Origin: DYRB01 sp963845265
Lineage (GTDB): Bacteria > Pseudomonadota > Gammaproteobacteria > Chromatiales > Chromatiaceae
DNA length: 64,000 nt
Assembly: GCA_963845265.1 (NCBI GenBank)
Contig: CAWJRN010000003.1
Location: 434,001-498,000, forward strand
Reading direction: 5' to 3'
The notes under the pieces are model-generated. The model saw only the letters and a list, made by a program, of their open reading frames with translations, searched no databases and was not told the DNA's origin. The translations under genes and the position numbers were made by a program. Below, one piece after another: positions 9,898 through 19,662 of the stretch. Each line of letters begins with the position of its first letter. Position 1 is the first letter of the stretch.

Positions 9898-10534
9898 GGT
9901 CTCCTATGAATTCGACGGTCATATCCCGGGGGCCGTGCCGGCCGGCAAGGAGTACTGGCGCGAACAGGGCGACGATGGCGTCCGTACCCACCTGCCGATC
10001 AGCGACTTGCAGGATCGCGTGCGGACCCTGGGCATCGACGACGGTGATCACGTGGTCCTGTATTACAAGGGCCATTCGGTCAACGAGATCCAGGGGACCT
10101 TCTATGCCTACTGGATCTTCGATCTCCTGGGCCACGACGCCGTATCGATTCTGGACGGCGGCTGGCATGCCTGGCAGGCCGCCGGCGGGGAGATGGACGA
10201 GACGAAGGTCGATCCGACACCCGGCGACTTCACCGCCCGTCACAGGCCTGAGCTGGAGATGGGTGTCGATGTCTTGCACTCCCCTGGAGAAGGGCGAGCC
10301 TTCGCCTGCCAACACAGCCGGGGGTGGGGGAACCTGACGGACGCAGGAATACGAAGAAGTTTTCAGTTTTCAGTTGTCAGTAAGAGGTTGTTGGTATTAG
10401 GGAAACCGCCGGCGAAATACGGGGAATCCATGTGCGATGGGTATACCTCGCGATGTCGCGGCACCTGCGGCCAGGATGCGCCTCGTAACAGGAACAAAAT
10501 GGTCTCGTTTTCCCTCCCGCACCGCTCGCGCTAG
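9730..10534 (+). CDS. Rhodanese-like protein, first domain only, frameshifted
   Basis: Starts at an ATG preceded by AGAAGAGAG and opens with a signal peptide (MIRFVFLLIWLSAP, then IQAAPEQSA after removing one extra C at about 9768-9771; span 3n+1). The mature part matches the N-terminal, non-catalytic domain of SseA-type thiosulfate sulfurtransferases: WLAENLTQPRVKLIEI, DGHIPGAVPAG, DLLGHDAVSILDGGWHAWQA. The match stops at about 10280, just as the catalytic domain should begin (RPELEMGVDVL). The remaining codons are unrelated, so the active-site cysteine loop is missing. It is probably a truncated gene. Its position after tsdBA suggests a former role in periplasmic thiosulfate or sulfane-sulfur handling. 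Confidence 0.7.
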
Positions 10535-10569
10535 GCCCGACAGGTCCCTCGCATCCGCGTGCCCCCGGA

Positions 10570-12975
10570 TCAGAGCTCCGGCGCGTCGTAGTAGCTCAGG
10601 TCGAGCCATCCGGCGTCGGCACCGCGCGTTTTGAAGTTCCAGTCGTTGAGCCAATCGTAGAAGGGCCAGAAGCGCTCGCTGTTGCGGGCGATGACGTACC
10701 GATCCCGGAAGCGCTGCCAGGCATCGTCCGTCGTCACGGCAGCGAGGTCGCGCAAGAAGTCCGGCGCCTGGTCCAGGTCGAGGTCTATGAACAGGTTTGG
10801 AAACCCATTGACCAGGGTCGGGTAGGCGCTCAGGGTGTCCTCTTCCGGTAACGCTTGTCCGTTCTGGAACAGCAGCGTCCATTGAGAGGCATAGACCCTG
10901 TTGGCGACCAGGGAGTAGACCCTCCGCTCGCCGCCATGGTTCAGACGCAGCACCATGACGCTGGGTAGGAAACGCACAAAGCCGCGCTGGTCCACCGCGG
11001 TCATGGTCGAGATGGCACGTTCGAACCCATCGAAGCCCCGCATCGGCGCGGCCAGATCGACGCTGGGCTTGACCGGAGGGTTGAGTGGGTCCGGCAGCCC
11101 GCTGATCTGCGGCCCCAGACGCTCGGCAAGCAGCCTGATCACCTCACCCAGCGCATCGTCACCGTTCAGGGCGATCCGGGTGGGCTGAGTGTCGCCGGCG
11201 AACGGGATCAGGCCCAGGCTCAATGCGCCGATGCCGCGGGTCCAGCGGTGGCGGATGGGCTCGCGATATTGCGCCGGCAATAGCAGCAGAAAATGGTCTT
11301 CGAAGCTCTGGCGCAGGAAGTTGAAGAAGAGCAGGGTATCGAGCTTCCGTACGTCGCCCTCCCAGTAGGCAAAGCCGGCGACGGTGTCGTAGTACATGCG
11401 CTCGAAGCCCGCGTAGCTGAGCAACCACAGGGTGCGCGGCAGCCCGCCTTGGGCGCCCTTCAGCACCGAGACATTCGTCTCGTGGCGCAGCACCGTGAGC
11501 CAGGCGTTGCCGCGGTCGCCGGGGGCTGCGCCATCTCCGTCCCAGATCGAGTCCAACGACCAGCCCTTAGGTGCCAGGCGGGCCTTGGCCTCGGCGAAGG
11601 CATTCAGATAGGCGCGATTGCCGCGCACGGAGCGATCCATCAGCGTTGTCGGGTCTAAGCCGAGCAGCGGTTCCTGTACCGAGGGATCATGGGCTGGATC
11701 GAGGAAAAACACCCAAAACTGATCCTTGACCGCGTAGGTGGCGATCTGGCCGTTGCATACTGGACCGTAGGTGACGCCACCGACCATGGCCTCGGCGTTT
11801 TCCAGGATGAACCGATAGCGCGACTCCGCCGGAATCGCCGCAAATTGGAGGAACGGATTCTCGATGCCGTAGGGCGGGTCCAGGTCGGCGTTGGTGTCCC
11901 AGCCGGTGCCGCTGTCGATGGCAAAGAGTCGCGTCAGGTGCGGGATGTCGTCGGGGGCGAGGCGCACGATGAAGTGATTCTTCTGCACCGCGGGCTCCGT
12001 GCGCTTCTCAAGCCGGTACCAGAACTTGTCGATCCCTGCATAGCTGTAGGGGTCGTCATAGGGCAGGCCGGTACCGATGACCTCAACCGGTGGCGTCTCG
12101 ATCCGCTTGTGACCCTCGGCGTCTTCGACGATATGAGCCGGCGGTGTGCTGGAGCGCACCAGCCGGAACTGATCGCCGGGGCTGTCCGTCAGCACGATGC
12201 TTGCGAGGAAGAGGTGCTGGAAGATGAAGCGGCTGACCAGCCGGGTCCGTGGATCATCGGCATTGAAGAAGGCCTCCCAGGCGGCCACCGCCTCGGGATT
12301 GGCCAGCGCGAGCGCTTGTTGTCGCGCCGATGCGTTCGGGCCCGGGGAGCCGGCGGCAACCCAAGACTTCAAGGTCTTGAAATCCGCCTCAGAGATGGCA
12401 GGCAACCCGAAGGGCATCCCTATGGTCGGGTGTTGTTCCAGTTGGGCCTGGAGTGCCGCCGGCGTCGCGGAGCAACGGGCCGTGTAGCGCTTCGGGCGCA
12501 GTCCGTCTTGCCCGTCGCGGCTGAAACCGGCTGCGTTGTGGCGCATGCCCGCGTCGACCATCTGGTACAGCAGCGAGCCGTCCAGGTTCTCGGCCGCCGC
12601 GCCGTTGCGAGCGAGGATGGGATAGAAGCCGCGCTGGCGCCACGCCTCCGTGCTATCGGCGGCGTCCATGTCCGTACGCGGGTAATCGCCGAAGTGGGTC
12701 GCATAGGGATTGAGCCCGAAGCCACCGCGATCGACGCCGCGAAACGAGTCCAGCTTCACATTGCAGGGCGAGCCGAGGCAGCCGTGACAGGCGATGCAGC
12801 GGCGATTGAAAATCGGTTGAATCGACGCCGCGTAGTCCGGAGCCGCACCCCCCTCGGGCGTCGATAATCCGTCCTCCCAGAACGCCGCCGCCGGCAGGCC
12901 GACCAGGGCCCACAACGCGAGACCCAACAACCACCGAGCATGGTGCGGCAGGCACCCAAGCAACAATCGGGTCAT
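10570..12975 (-). CDS. cti: Fatty acid cis/trans isomerase, heme-containing
   Basis: An 801-residue periplasmic protein, the usual length for Cti. It starts with a signal peptide (MTRLLLGCLPHHARWLLGLA) and has a cytochrome-c-type heme site C60-IAC-H64 near the mature N-terminus, typical of the family. Cti converts cis double bonds of membrane phospholipid acyl chains to trans, stiffening the membrane within minutes under solvent or heat stress. Further segments include AGSPGPN near residue 195, TYGPVCNGQIATYAVKDQFW in the middle and LVANRVYASQWTLLFQNGQ near the C-terminus. The start at 12975 is chosen because the upstream codons belong to the overlapping transporter region. It lies 26 bp downstream of that transporter and may be co-transcribed. 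Confidence 0.88.
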   Translation of the reverse strand: MTRLLLGCLPHHARWLLGLALWALVGLPAAAFWEDGLSTPEGGAAPDYAASIQPIFNRRCIACHGCLGSPCNVKLDSFRGVDRGGFGLNPYATHFGDYPRTDMDAADSTEAWRQRGFYPILARNGAAAENLDGSLLYQMVDAGMRHNAAGFSRDGQDGLRPKRYTARCSATPAALQAQLEQHPTIGMPFGLPAISEADFKTLKSWVAAGSPGPNASARQQALALANPEAVAAWEAFFNADDPRTRLVSRFIFQHLFLASIVLTDSPGDQFRLVRSSTPPAHIVEDAEGHKRIETPPVEVIGTGLPYDDPYSYAGIDKFWYRLEKRTEPAVQKNHFIVRLAPDDIPHLTRLFAIDSGTGWDTNADLDPPYGIENPFLQFAAIPAESRYRFILENAEAMVGGVTYGPVCNGQIATYAVKDQFWVFFLDPAHDPSVQEPLLGLDPTTLMDRSVRGNRAYLNAFAEAKARLAPKGWSLDSIWDGDGAAPGDRGNAWLTVLRHETNVSVLKGAQGGLPRTLWLLSYAGFERMYYDTVAGFAYWEGDVRKLDTLLFFNFLRQSFEDHFLLLLPAQYREPIRHRWTRGIGALSLGLIPFAGDTQPTRIALNGDDALGEVIRLLAERLGPQISGLPDPLNPPVKPSVDLAAPMRGFDGFERAISTMTAVDQRGFVRFLPSVMVLRLNHGGERRVYSLVANRVYASQWTLLFQNGQALPEEDTLSAYPTLVNGFPNLFIDLDLDQAPDFLRDLAAVTTDDAWQRFRDRYVIARNSERFWPFYDWLNDWNFKTRGADAGWLDLSYYDAPEL

Positions 12976-13001
12976 CAGGGCATCCTCGCGAAAACGACCG
13001 G

Positions 13002-14231
13002 TCAGAGGGCCACCACCAGCTTGACCCACAGATAGGCGATGGCCAGGGTGGCGACGGATACCGGCAGACCGACCTTTGCGAAGCTCCAGAACGAGATCTT
13101 GAAGCCCTTCGCCGCAGCCGCATCGACGACGATGATGTTGGCGAGGCTGCCGATGATGATCAGGTTGCTGGCGAGCCCGCTGGCGAGCGCCATCATGGGT
13201 CCCGACAGGGGGTCGTGTCCGGCAAAGGGCAGCAGCAGCATCACGGTGGGTACGTTGGAGGTGATGTCGCTCAGCACGGCGGTGACCGCGAACAGCACAT
13301 CCGAGTCGTGCAGGTCGATGCCGATCCCCCCCAGCCAATGGACCAGGTCCGTCGCTAAACCGGCCTTGGCGAAGGCGCCGTTGACGATGAACAGTCCGAC
13401 GAACAGGATCAAAAGGTCCCAATCGACCCGTTCGAGCATGGTCCGAGACACGAATCGGGCGTTGAAGAGCATCAGTGCGCCCGCGACCGTCGCAACCATG
13501 CCGCGGTCCCATTCGGTGAATACGAATGCGTAGAGAATGAAGCCCAGCACCAATAGGCCTTTGACTGTCTCCCATTTATCCAACGAGGGCTCAGGCAAGG
13601 CATCAGGCTTCGGGGTGTCGTCACCGGCCAGCGTCCAACGCCCCCGATAGGTGAGCGCCAACACGGCCCAGATGACCAGGAGCGCCAACAGTGCAGGCAC
13701 TAGTGCATAGGTCAGATAGCCGCCGAAGCTCAGATCCAGTTGCTGGGCGATCAGCATGTTCTGGGGGCTGCCGATGATGGTCGCGACCGCGCCGGCGTTG
13801 GCCGCAAGCGCAATCGCCAGCAGGAAGGGCAACGGATTCAGGCCCCGGCGCAGCGTGATGGCGAGGACCACCGGGGTCATGGCGACCGCGACCACGTCGT
13901 TGGTCAGAAAGGCCGAGAGCAGTCCGACCAACGTGGTCAAGAGTGCCAACAGCACCGCGGGCGAGGCTTGGAGGCGTGCCACCACGGCCGAGAGCGCCGC
14001 ATAGAAGCCGGCCGTCTGAAGCTGCACCGAGACGAGCATCAGCCCGAACAGCATGCCCAAGGTGCCGAAGTCGATGCTTGCGATGGCCGCGGCCTGATCC
14101 AACTCGCCGAAGGCGAGCAGGGCGACCGCCCCGCCGAGTGCCACCGAGGCACGATCCATCTTCAGTCCGGGCAATCCACCCAGGATCATGCCGAGATAGA
14201 CCACCAAAAAGACGATCAGGGTAATAGACAA
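13002..14231 (-). CDS. Anion transporter, SLC13/ArsB-type (ion transporter superfamily)
   Basis: A 409-residue integral membrane protein with about 10-11 predicted spans, starting at MSITLIVFLVVYLGMILGGL. The family fold shows in two repeated halves, each with a helix hairpin rich in small residues: FLTNDVVAVAMTPVVLAI with ATIIGSPQNMLIAQQL in the first, and SDITSNVPTVMLLLPF with ASNLIIIGSLANIIVVDAA in the second. Members move dicarboxylates, citrate, sulfate or arsenite, and the substrate cannot be read from sequence. It lies upstream of cti on the same strand and is divergent from ppk2, with 376 bp between. That gap shows no recognisable RNA or operator. Confidence 0.8.
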   Translation of the reverse strand: MSITLIVFLVVYLGMILGGLPGLKMDRASVALGGAVALLAFGELDQAAAIASIDFGTLGMLFGLMLVSVQLQTAGFYAALSAVVARLQASPAVLLALLTTLVGLLSAFLTNDVVAVAMTPVVLAITLRRGLNPLPFLLAIALAANAGAVATIIGSPQNMLIAQQLDLSFGGYLTYALVPALLALLVIWAVLALTYRGRWTLAGDDTPKPDALPEPSLDKWETVKGLLVLGFILYAFVFTEWDRGMVATVAGALMLFNARFVSRTMLERVDWDLLILFVGLFIVNGAFAKAGLATDLVHWLGGIGIDLHDSDVLFAVTAVLSDITSNVPTVMLLLPFAGHDPLSGPMMALASGLASNLIIIGSLANIIVVDAAAAKGFKISFWSFAKVGLPVSVATLAIAYLWVKLVVAL

Positions 14232-14607
14232 GCGATTGGCCTCGTGGCTGGGCGATGAACGCAGAAAGAGCCTTTTGCGTCCGAAACAGACCTTCGGCTC
14301 CAGCCGGAGGTCCGTGAGGCCGCAAAATGCCGCTCTGCCCGACCAACCGCAAGCGGTGATTGCTGCACCGCGGTTTGACGGCGATCCATCGCCATCTTAG
14401 CCTTGGCCCGGATGGCGGGCAACGCTCGCCATACAGGCGGTTTGGGAAATACCGGTACCACGGAGTTGCACCTTGCCGTTACGCAGGCAACCTGAGGTTT
14501 GCAGCCTGGTGTTCCCACCGTGCATGGGCACCCAGCAGCCGGGTCACCATAGAGATCGCTGCGGTTCCCCTCTCCATACATCGGCGTGCAAATGGAGGTC
14601 GTATCGA

Positions 14608-15528
14608 ATGAACTACCGCAAGAAATTCCGCGTCCTGCCCGGCTCAAAGGTCGATCTGAAAGCGGTCGACGCCGGATTCACGGACAAGCACGAGACCCAT
14701 CAGGACGCACTCGCCGAGATCGAGGCCCATGATCAGAATCTGCACGATTTGCAGTACCTGATGTACGCGGAAGGGAAACGTTCCCTGTTGATCGTGCTGC
14801 AAGGCCGCGACGCTGCCGGCAAGGATGGCACGATCAACCACGTGCTGGGTGCCATGAATCCACAGGGCTGTTCGGTCACCGGCTTCAAGGTGCCGTCCAA
14901 GGAGGAGGCCGCACACGATTTTCTCTGGCGCTATCACCAGCACACGCCGTCCAAGGGGCAAGTGGCGATCTTCAATCGATCGCATTATGAGGATGTCCTG
15001 GTGCAACGTGTGCACGAAATGGTGCCGCGCGCGGTCTGGTCCAGACGTTACGACCACATCAACGCCTTCGAGCAGATGCTCGCCGACAACGGCACCCATA
15101 TTCTGAAGTTCTATCTTCACATCGATGCCGACGAACAGCTCCGGCGCTTCAAGCAGCGGATCGACGATCCCGCTCGGCATTGGAAGATCAGCGAGGGCGA
15201 CTATGCCGAACGCCCCTATTGGGATGCCTACACCAGCGCCTTCGAAGATGCCCTCGGCAAGTGCAGCACCGAGCACGCCCCCTGGTTCATCATCCCGTCC
15301 AACCACAAGTGGTTTCGGAACCTCGCCATCTCGACCATTGTTTCGGAGACTCTCGAGTCGCTGCACATGTCATTCCCCGAGCCCACGGTGGATATGGCCG
15401 AGATCGCGAGTAAGTACCACGCCATCGCCGAGCAAGCAGACGTCGAAGATCCAGTGTCCTCGGCGGACTTGGGACGCGGCAGGGTTAAGGGCAAGAAGCA
15501 GAAGAAGAAAGCCAAGAAACACAAATAG
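14608..15528 (+). CDS. ppk2: Polyphosphate kinase 2
   Basis: A 306-residue cytosolic PPK2-family enzyme, which transfers phosphate between polyphosphate and nucleoside mono- or diphosphates. The Walker A motif GRDAAGKDGT starts at residue 66, the Walker B region reads AIFNRSHYEDVLVQRVH, and the lid-like segment is QRIDDPARHWKISEGDY followed by PWFIIPSNHKWFRNL. The length fits the single-domain class that often makes ADP or ATP from polyphosphate (class I or III). The start at 14608 follows a GGAGGTC site; the open frame extends upstream without a better start. The Lys-rich tail (KGKKQKKKAKKHK) may bind polyphosphate. It precedes the proton ATPase by 168 bp. Confidence 0.92.
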   Translation: MNYRKKFRVLPGSKVDLKAVDAGFTDKHETHQDALAEIEAHDQNLHDLQYLMYAEGKRSLLIVLQGRDAAGKDGTINHVLGAMNPQGCSVTGFKVPSKEEAAHDFLWRYHQHTPSKGQVAIFNRSHYEDVLVQRVHEMVPRAVWSRRYDHINAFEQMLADNGTHILKFYLHIDADEQLRRFKQRIDDPARHWKISEGDYAERPYWDAYTSAFEDALGKCSTEHAPWFIIPSNHKWFRNLAISTIVSETLESLHMSFPEPTVDMAEIASKYHAIAEQADVEDPVSSADLGRGRVKGKKQKKKAKKHK

Positions 15529-15696
15529 CGCGATTCCAAATGACTGAGGTCCACACGGCCTGTTGTCGGTAACGTCGCCTGTGTCGACCGCGATTACCAC
15601 TCGCGGCCTGCCGAGGTGCTCGATGATCGACATCCGGTCAGGTCGCGAACCGATGGGTGCGCGGCGTCTGCAACCATAGCTTGAAGGGGAGCGACG

Positions 15697-18306
15697 ATGA
15701 GCAACGAGAAACCCACGGGGAGTCAGCCCGCTGCGGACGGCCCGGCAGATCTGGAGAAGCGACCGGTCGCCGAGGTCCTGGAGGCGCTGGAGGTCAAGCC
15801 TGATGCGGGACTGAGCAATGCCGAGGCCGAACAGCGGCTTACAAGGTATGGGCCGAACGCCCTGGTCGAGAAACAGAAAAGCCTGCTAGCCAAGCTGCTC
15901 GGCCCCTTCACCGGCCCCATCGCCTACATGATCGAGGCCGCGGCCCTGGTCTCGGCCTTCCTCGGGCGTTGGGACGACTTCGCGGTCATCTTCGGCCTGC
16001 TGGTCTTCAATGCGGCCCTGGAGTTCTGGCAGGACCGCAAGGCCTCCAGCGCCCTGGCCGCGCTCAAGAACAGCCTGGCACCGGAGGCGACCGCCCTGCG
16101 CGAAGGCCAATGGCAGACGGTGCAGGCCTCGACCCTGGTCCCCGGCGACATCGTCAAGATTCGGCTCGGCGTCATCGTCCCCGCCGACCTGCGGTTGATC
16201 GACGGCGATTTCGCCGCCATCGACCAGGCGGCGCTGACCGGCGAGTCGCTCCCGGCGAACAAGAAGGTGGGCGACGCCGCCTATTCCGGCAGCGTGGTCA
16301 AGGAGGGCGAAATGGAGGGTGTCGTCATCGGCACCGGCTCCAACACCTTCTTCGGCCGGACCGCGCAACTGGTGGCCGGTGCCGGTTCGGTCAGCCATGC
16401 CCAGACCGCCATGTTCCAGATCGCCAACTTCCTGATCATCGTCGCCGTGGTGCTGGCGCTGATCATGGTCGGATTCGATGTCTGGCGCGACATCGTGATC
16501 CGCGACGACTGGCGGTGGGCCGATGCGCTCAACATCCTACAGTTCGTGTTGATCCTGCTGGTGGCCTCGATTCCGGTCGCGATGCCGGCGGTATTCTCCA
16601 TCACCATGGCCCTCGGGGCGCTCGCCCTGTCCAAGGAGAAGGCCATCGTCTCCAAGCTCTCGGCAATCGAGGAGATGGCGGGCGTGGATATTCTGTGCTC
16701 GGACAAGACGGGCACCCTGACCAAGAACCTGTTGACCCTGGACACCCCGATCCTGTTCACCAGCACAGACCCGCAGGAGGTCGTCCTGGCCGGCGCCCTG
16801 GCGTCCAAGATCGAGGACCGCGACGCCATCGACACCGCCGTAATCGGCGCGCTACAGGATCAGGGCGCCCTCGCCACCTACAAACAGCTCAAGTACATGC
16901 CCTTCGACCCGGTCGGCAAGCGCACCCAGGCCACGGTCTCGACGCCCGAGGGCAAGACCCAGTTCGTCTCCAAGGGGGCGCCGCAGGTGATCGCCGCGCT
17001 GGCCAAGCTGGACGCGGCCGGTGAGGCGAAGGTCAAGCAGGTGGTGGAGGATCTGGGTAACAAGGGCTATCGCGCCCTGGGCGTCGCGCGCTCCGAGGAC
17101 GACGGCGCCACCTGGAGTCTGCTCGGCATCCTGCCGATGTTCGACCCGCCCCGGGACGATTCCAAGGCCACCATCGATCAGGCCGCCCTCAAGGGTGTCC
17201 GGGTCAAGATGGTCACCGGTGACGATACCGCCATCGCCCGGGAGACCGCGCGCCAGCTCGGCCTGGGCACCCACATCATCCCGGCAGCGGACGCCTTCCC
17301 CAAGGACATGGACCCCAATAACGTTCCGCCCGACATCGCCGAGGCCATCGAGAAGGCCGACGGTTTCGCCCGGGTCTTTCCGGAGCACAAGTACGCCATC
17401 GTCAAGGCGCTGCAGGATCGCGGCCACCTGGTGGCCATGACCGGCGACGGCGTCAACGATGCGCCGGCGCTCAAACAGGCGGACTGCGGCACCGCAGTGT
17501 CCGGGGCCACCGACGCCGCCCGGGGCGCGGCGGCGCTGATCCTCACCGCGCCGGGGCTCTCGGTGATCAACAGCGCCATCGACGAGGCGCGGCGGATCTT
17601 CGGACGAATCAACAGTTACACCATCTATCGGGTGGCGCTGACCATGGACATCATGTTCCTGGTGGTGCTGTCCACGCTGCTGCTGGACTTCACGCCCCTG
17701 ACCGCGATCATGATCGTCGTCCTGGCCGTCCTCGACGACGCGCCCATCATGGCCATCGCCTATGACAACACCGAGGTAGCCCCACAACCCATCCGTTGGC
17801 GGATGCGGCGGGTGCTGGGCGTGTCCTCGGTGCTGGGCCTGTTCTCTGTGGTGCAGTCGTTCGGCCTGCTGCTGATCGGTTTCGAGATCCTGAGCAGCGC
17901 CCCGGAGCAGGCGCTGTTCCAGCTCTTCACCAAGTCCGAGCTGCAATCGGTGATGTTCCTGCAGATCGTCCTCGGCGGCCACTTCCTGCTCTACAACACC
18001 CGCACCGCGCGCTGGTTCTTCCTGCCGCCCTATCCCAGCCTGCCGCTCAACGCCGCGCTCTGGGCGACGAATATCCTCGCCATCCTGATGTGCGCCTACG
18101 GCTGGCTGGTGCCCATGCTGTCCTGGACGACGATCGGTTGGGTATTCGTCTACACCCTGGCCTGGGTGGTCATTATGGACATCATCAAGTGGGCGACCTA
18201 CGCCCTGGCCGATCATGGGGCTGGATGGCAGTCCAAGCATCGGCGTTTGGTCGATCAGCCCCTGGGGGCTTACAACACGGCGGCGCCGGCGGCCCCTTCG
18301 ACGTAA
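15697..18306 (+). CDS. P3A-type proton-efflux P-type ATPase
   Basis: An 869-residue plasma-membrane-type H+-ATPase, the length and layout of prokaryotic P3A pumps. The N-terminal cation-ATPase domain ends near residue 75, the actuator holds TGES in DQAALTGESLPA near residue 185, and the phosphorylated aspartate is D336 in CSDKTGTLTKN. KGAPQVI marks the nucleotide-binding domain, and the hinge reads MTGDGVNDAPALKQADCG near residue 583. Six C-terminal spans follow, with VVLAVLDDAPIMAIAYDN in the membrane core. It would export protons at ATP cost, fitting the acid- and stress-related genes nearby (HdeD, glutamate decarboxylase). A GGGGAG site precedes the ATG. Confidence 0.92.
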   Translation: MSNEKPTGSQPAADGPADLEKRPVAEVLEALEVKPDAGLSNAEAEQRLTRYGPNALVEKQKSLLAKLLGPFTGPIAYMIEAAALVSAFLGRWDDFAVIFGLLVFNAALEFWQDRKASSALAALKNSLAPEATALREGQWQTVQASTLVPGDIVKIRLGVIVPADLRLIDGDFAAIDQAALTGESLPANKKVGDAAYSGSVVKEGEMEGVVIGTGSNTFFGRTAQLVAGAGSVSHAQTAMFQIANFLIIVAVVLALIMVGFDVWRDIVIRDDWRWADALNILQFVLILLVASIPVAMPAVFSITMALGALALSKEKAIVSKLSAIEEMAGVDILCSDKTGTLTKNLLTLDTPILFTSTDPQEVVLAGALASKIEDRDAIDTAVIGALQDQGALATYKQLKYMPFDPVGKRTQATVSTPEGKTQFVSKGAPQVIAALAKLDAAGEAKVKQVVEDLGNKGYRALGVARSEDDGATWSLLGILPMFDPPRDDSKATIDQAALKGVRVKMVTGDDTAIARETARQLGLGTHIIPAADAFPKDMDPNNVPPDIAEAIEKADGFARVFPEHKYAIVKALQDRGHLVAMTGDGVNDAPALKQADCGTAVSGATDAARGAAALILTAPGLSVINSAIDEARRIFGRINSYTIYRVALTMDIMFLVVLSTLLLDFTPLTAIMIVVLAVLDDAPIMAIAYDNTEVAPQPIRWRMRRVLGVSSVLGLFSVVQSFGLLLIGFEILSSAPEQALFQLFTKSELQSVMFLQIVLGGHFLLYNTRTARWFFLPPYPSLPLNAALWATNILAILMCAYGWLVPMLSWTTIGWVFVYTLAWVVIMDIIKWATYALADHGAGWQSKHRRLVDQPLGAYNTAAPAAPST

Positions 18307-18312
18307 GCGACG

Positions 18313-18457
18313 CTCCAAGAACAACCGGTACATCTTCTTGGACTACGAAACACGCGAAAAGCGCGAAAAGGCTCCATATACGCAGGAGCATTTGTGTTTT
18401 TTCGTGACTTTCGTAGTTTCTTGTCGTCCGCGCGCTTGTCGTGGTTGTTTCTGAACC
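18313..18457. repeat. MITE-like palindromic element, copy A
   Basis: A 145-bp element whose ends are inverted repeats of GGTTCAAGAACAACC (left end partly decayed) and whose interior also folds back (ACGAAACACGCGAAAA against TTCGTGACTTTCGTAG). An inverted, closely similar second copy lies at 41262-41416. It begins just after the proton ATPase gene and could act as its terminator. Confidence 0.75.
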
Positions 18458-19035
18458 GTCCTAAGTGCGCCGAAGATCGAGCTCGGGCCGGCTCAGCCGG
18501 CCGGGCGCTTATCCTCCCACCAGTCGACGCCCATCGCATCGCATGCGATTGTCCGCGATAGCCAGCCGAATATCCGTGCCGATCACCAAAAAGTAGAGCA
18601 GTTCAACCCCTAATAGGCTCATATAAACAATGGTTTAATATCCGCGCCCGGATTGCCCGGCGGGTGGCCGCCCGACTAAGTCTAAGTTACTGAACCATTA
18701 GCATTAATCTGCGCGACTCGCGCCAGAGTCGCTTGCTCCGGGATCCCCGATGGCGATGGCTGGCCATGCAAACGGCGCATCCATTTGGTGATCCCATGGG
18801 CCATTGGCCTCGCGTTTTTGTAGGCGATCTCCTGGCACTCGCATACAATGCTGCCTGCCTGGTCTCCAGGCACACAAAAATGGCGGAGCGTACCCGGCCT
18901 CGCACTGAAAGCGCCGAATCCCTCGGCGTTTTCTAAAAGTGTACGTTACTCGAATTCCTCAGCATGGGCGAGGTGAAATAGCCGCATATGAAACATACCC
19001 ACGATATCAGACAGAGTCGTCTTTTCTGCATGTAG
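18458..19035. other. Gene-free stretch
   Basis: No convincing gene is visible. Two overlapping short minus-strand frames (18682-18873 and 18687-18905) lack a recognisable family or ribosome-binding site. Base composition falls towards the right, where gene remnants begin. Confidence 0.4.
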
Positions 19036-19170
19036 CGCAACCATCGATACGACTTCGGAAAATATTTGATCGGAAAGAATGTCCTCGAAGTCGGCCACAA
19101 CAAGGGCGCACTCTTTGAGAAGTATTACCCACAGACGTCAACTCCATGGCTTTGGGTGTGCCCATGGTAA
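19036..19170 (+). pseudogene. Remnant of a SAM-dependent methyltransferase
   Basis: A short stop-bounded frame reads RYDFGKYLIGKNVLEVGHNK and then GALFEKYYPQT. NVLEVG followed by KGALFE is the pattern of methyltransferase motif I, which binds S-adenosylmethionine. There is no start codon, and the match ends after about 35 residues, so this is a fragment. It overlaps in another frame the kinase-like fragment that follows. Confidence 0.4.
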
Positions 19171-19561
19171 TCTCCGGCCTAGCAATATCCTGATCACAGA
19201 TGGGGACGAACCTATTCTAATAGATTTCGAGACCTGCTGCCGGAGACACAGCCCCCTGTTCCACTTCGCCAAATTCAGCGATCAGGTGAAGCTGTATCTG
19301 CTGTGGCAGTCACGTGTTGCGCGGTCCGATCAGGGGCTAATGACGACACCATTTCCGAGGCATGTGACGCTGGCGATGTTCGTCATCACTCCTGCGAGTA
19401 GATTTGCGGGTGCCCTGAAGGCAGCCAAAACATCCATTAGGATGAGATTGCGAGGATTGGGCAAGGTTTCCGCCGAGCAGCGAGAGTTGCCTGGGTCCCA
19501 GCCAGAGGGCAAGGGGCACACGGCAGATAGGTCAACCAACGTGCAGAGCGTCCGGCTCTGA
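19079..19561 (+). pseudogene. Fragment of a lipopolysaccharide-kinase-like/protein-kinase-fold gene
   Basis: Within this 160-codon frame, residues 20-60 read RQLHGFGCAHGNLRPSNILI, then DGDEPILIDFETC. HGNLRPSN resembles the kinase catalytic loop (H-G-x-L-x-x-x-N), and DFE takes the place of the metal-binding DFG. This is the pattern of small bacterial kinase-fold proteins that phosphorylate LPS cores. The N-lobe (glycine loop and lysine) is absent and the sequence after residue 75 looks unrelated. I read it as a decayed fragment next to the methyltransferase remnant, not an active kinase. Confidence 0.4.
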
Positions 19562-19662
19562 ACACCCCGGGTGCGGAGCACAGCCATCCTATTTGCGGGC
19601 AGGTGCTGCGCCATAGAGCCCAAACATCCACAGGGAAATCATTACCCGTGCAGAGGTCAACC

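Noticed and set aside
18682..18905. Two short minus-strand frames
   Set aside because: No family match, no ribosome-binding site and overlapping frames; judged chance openings.
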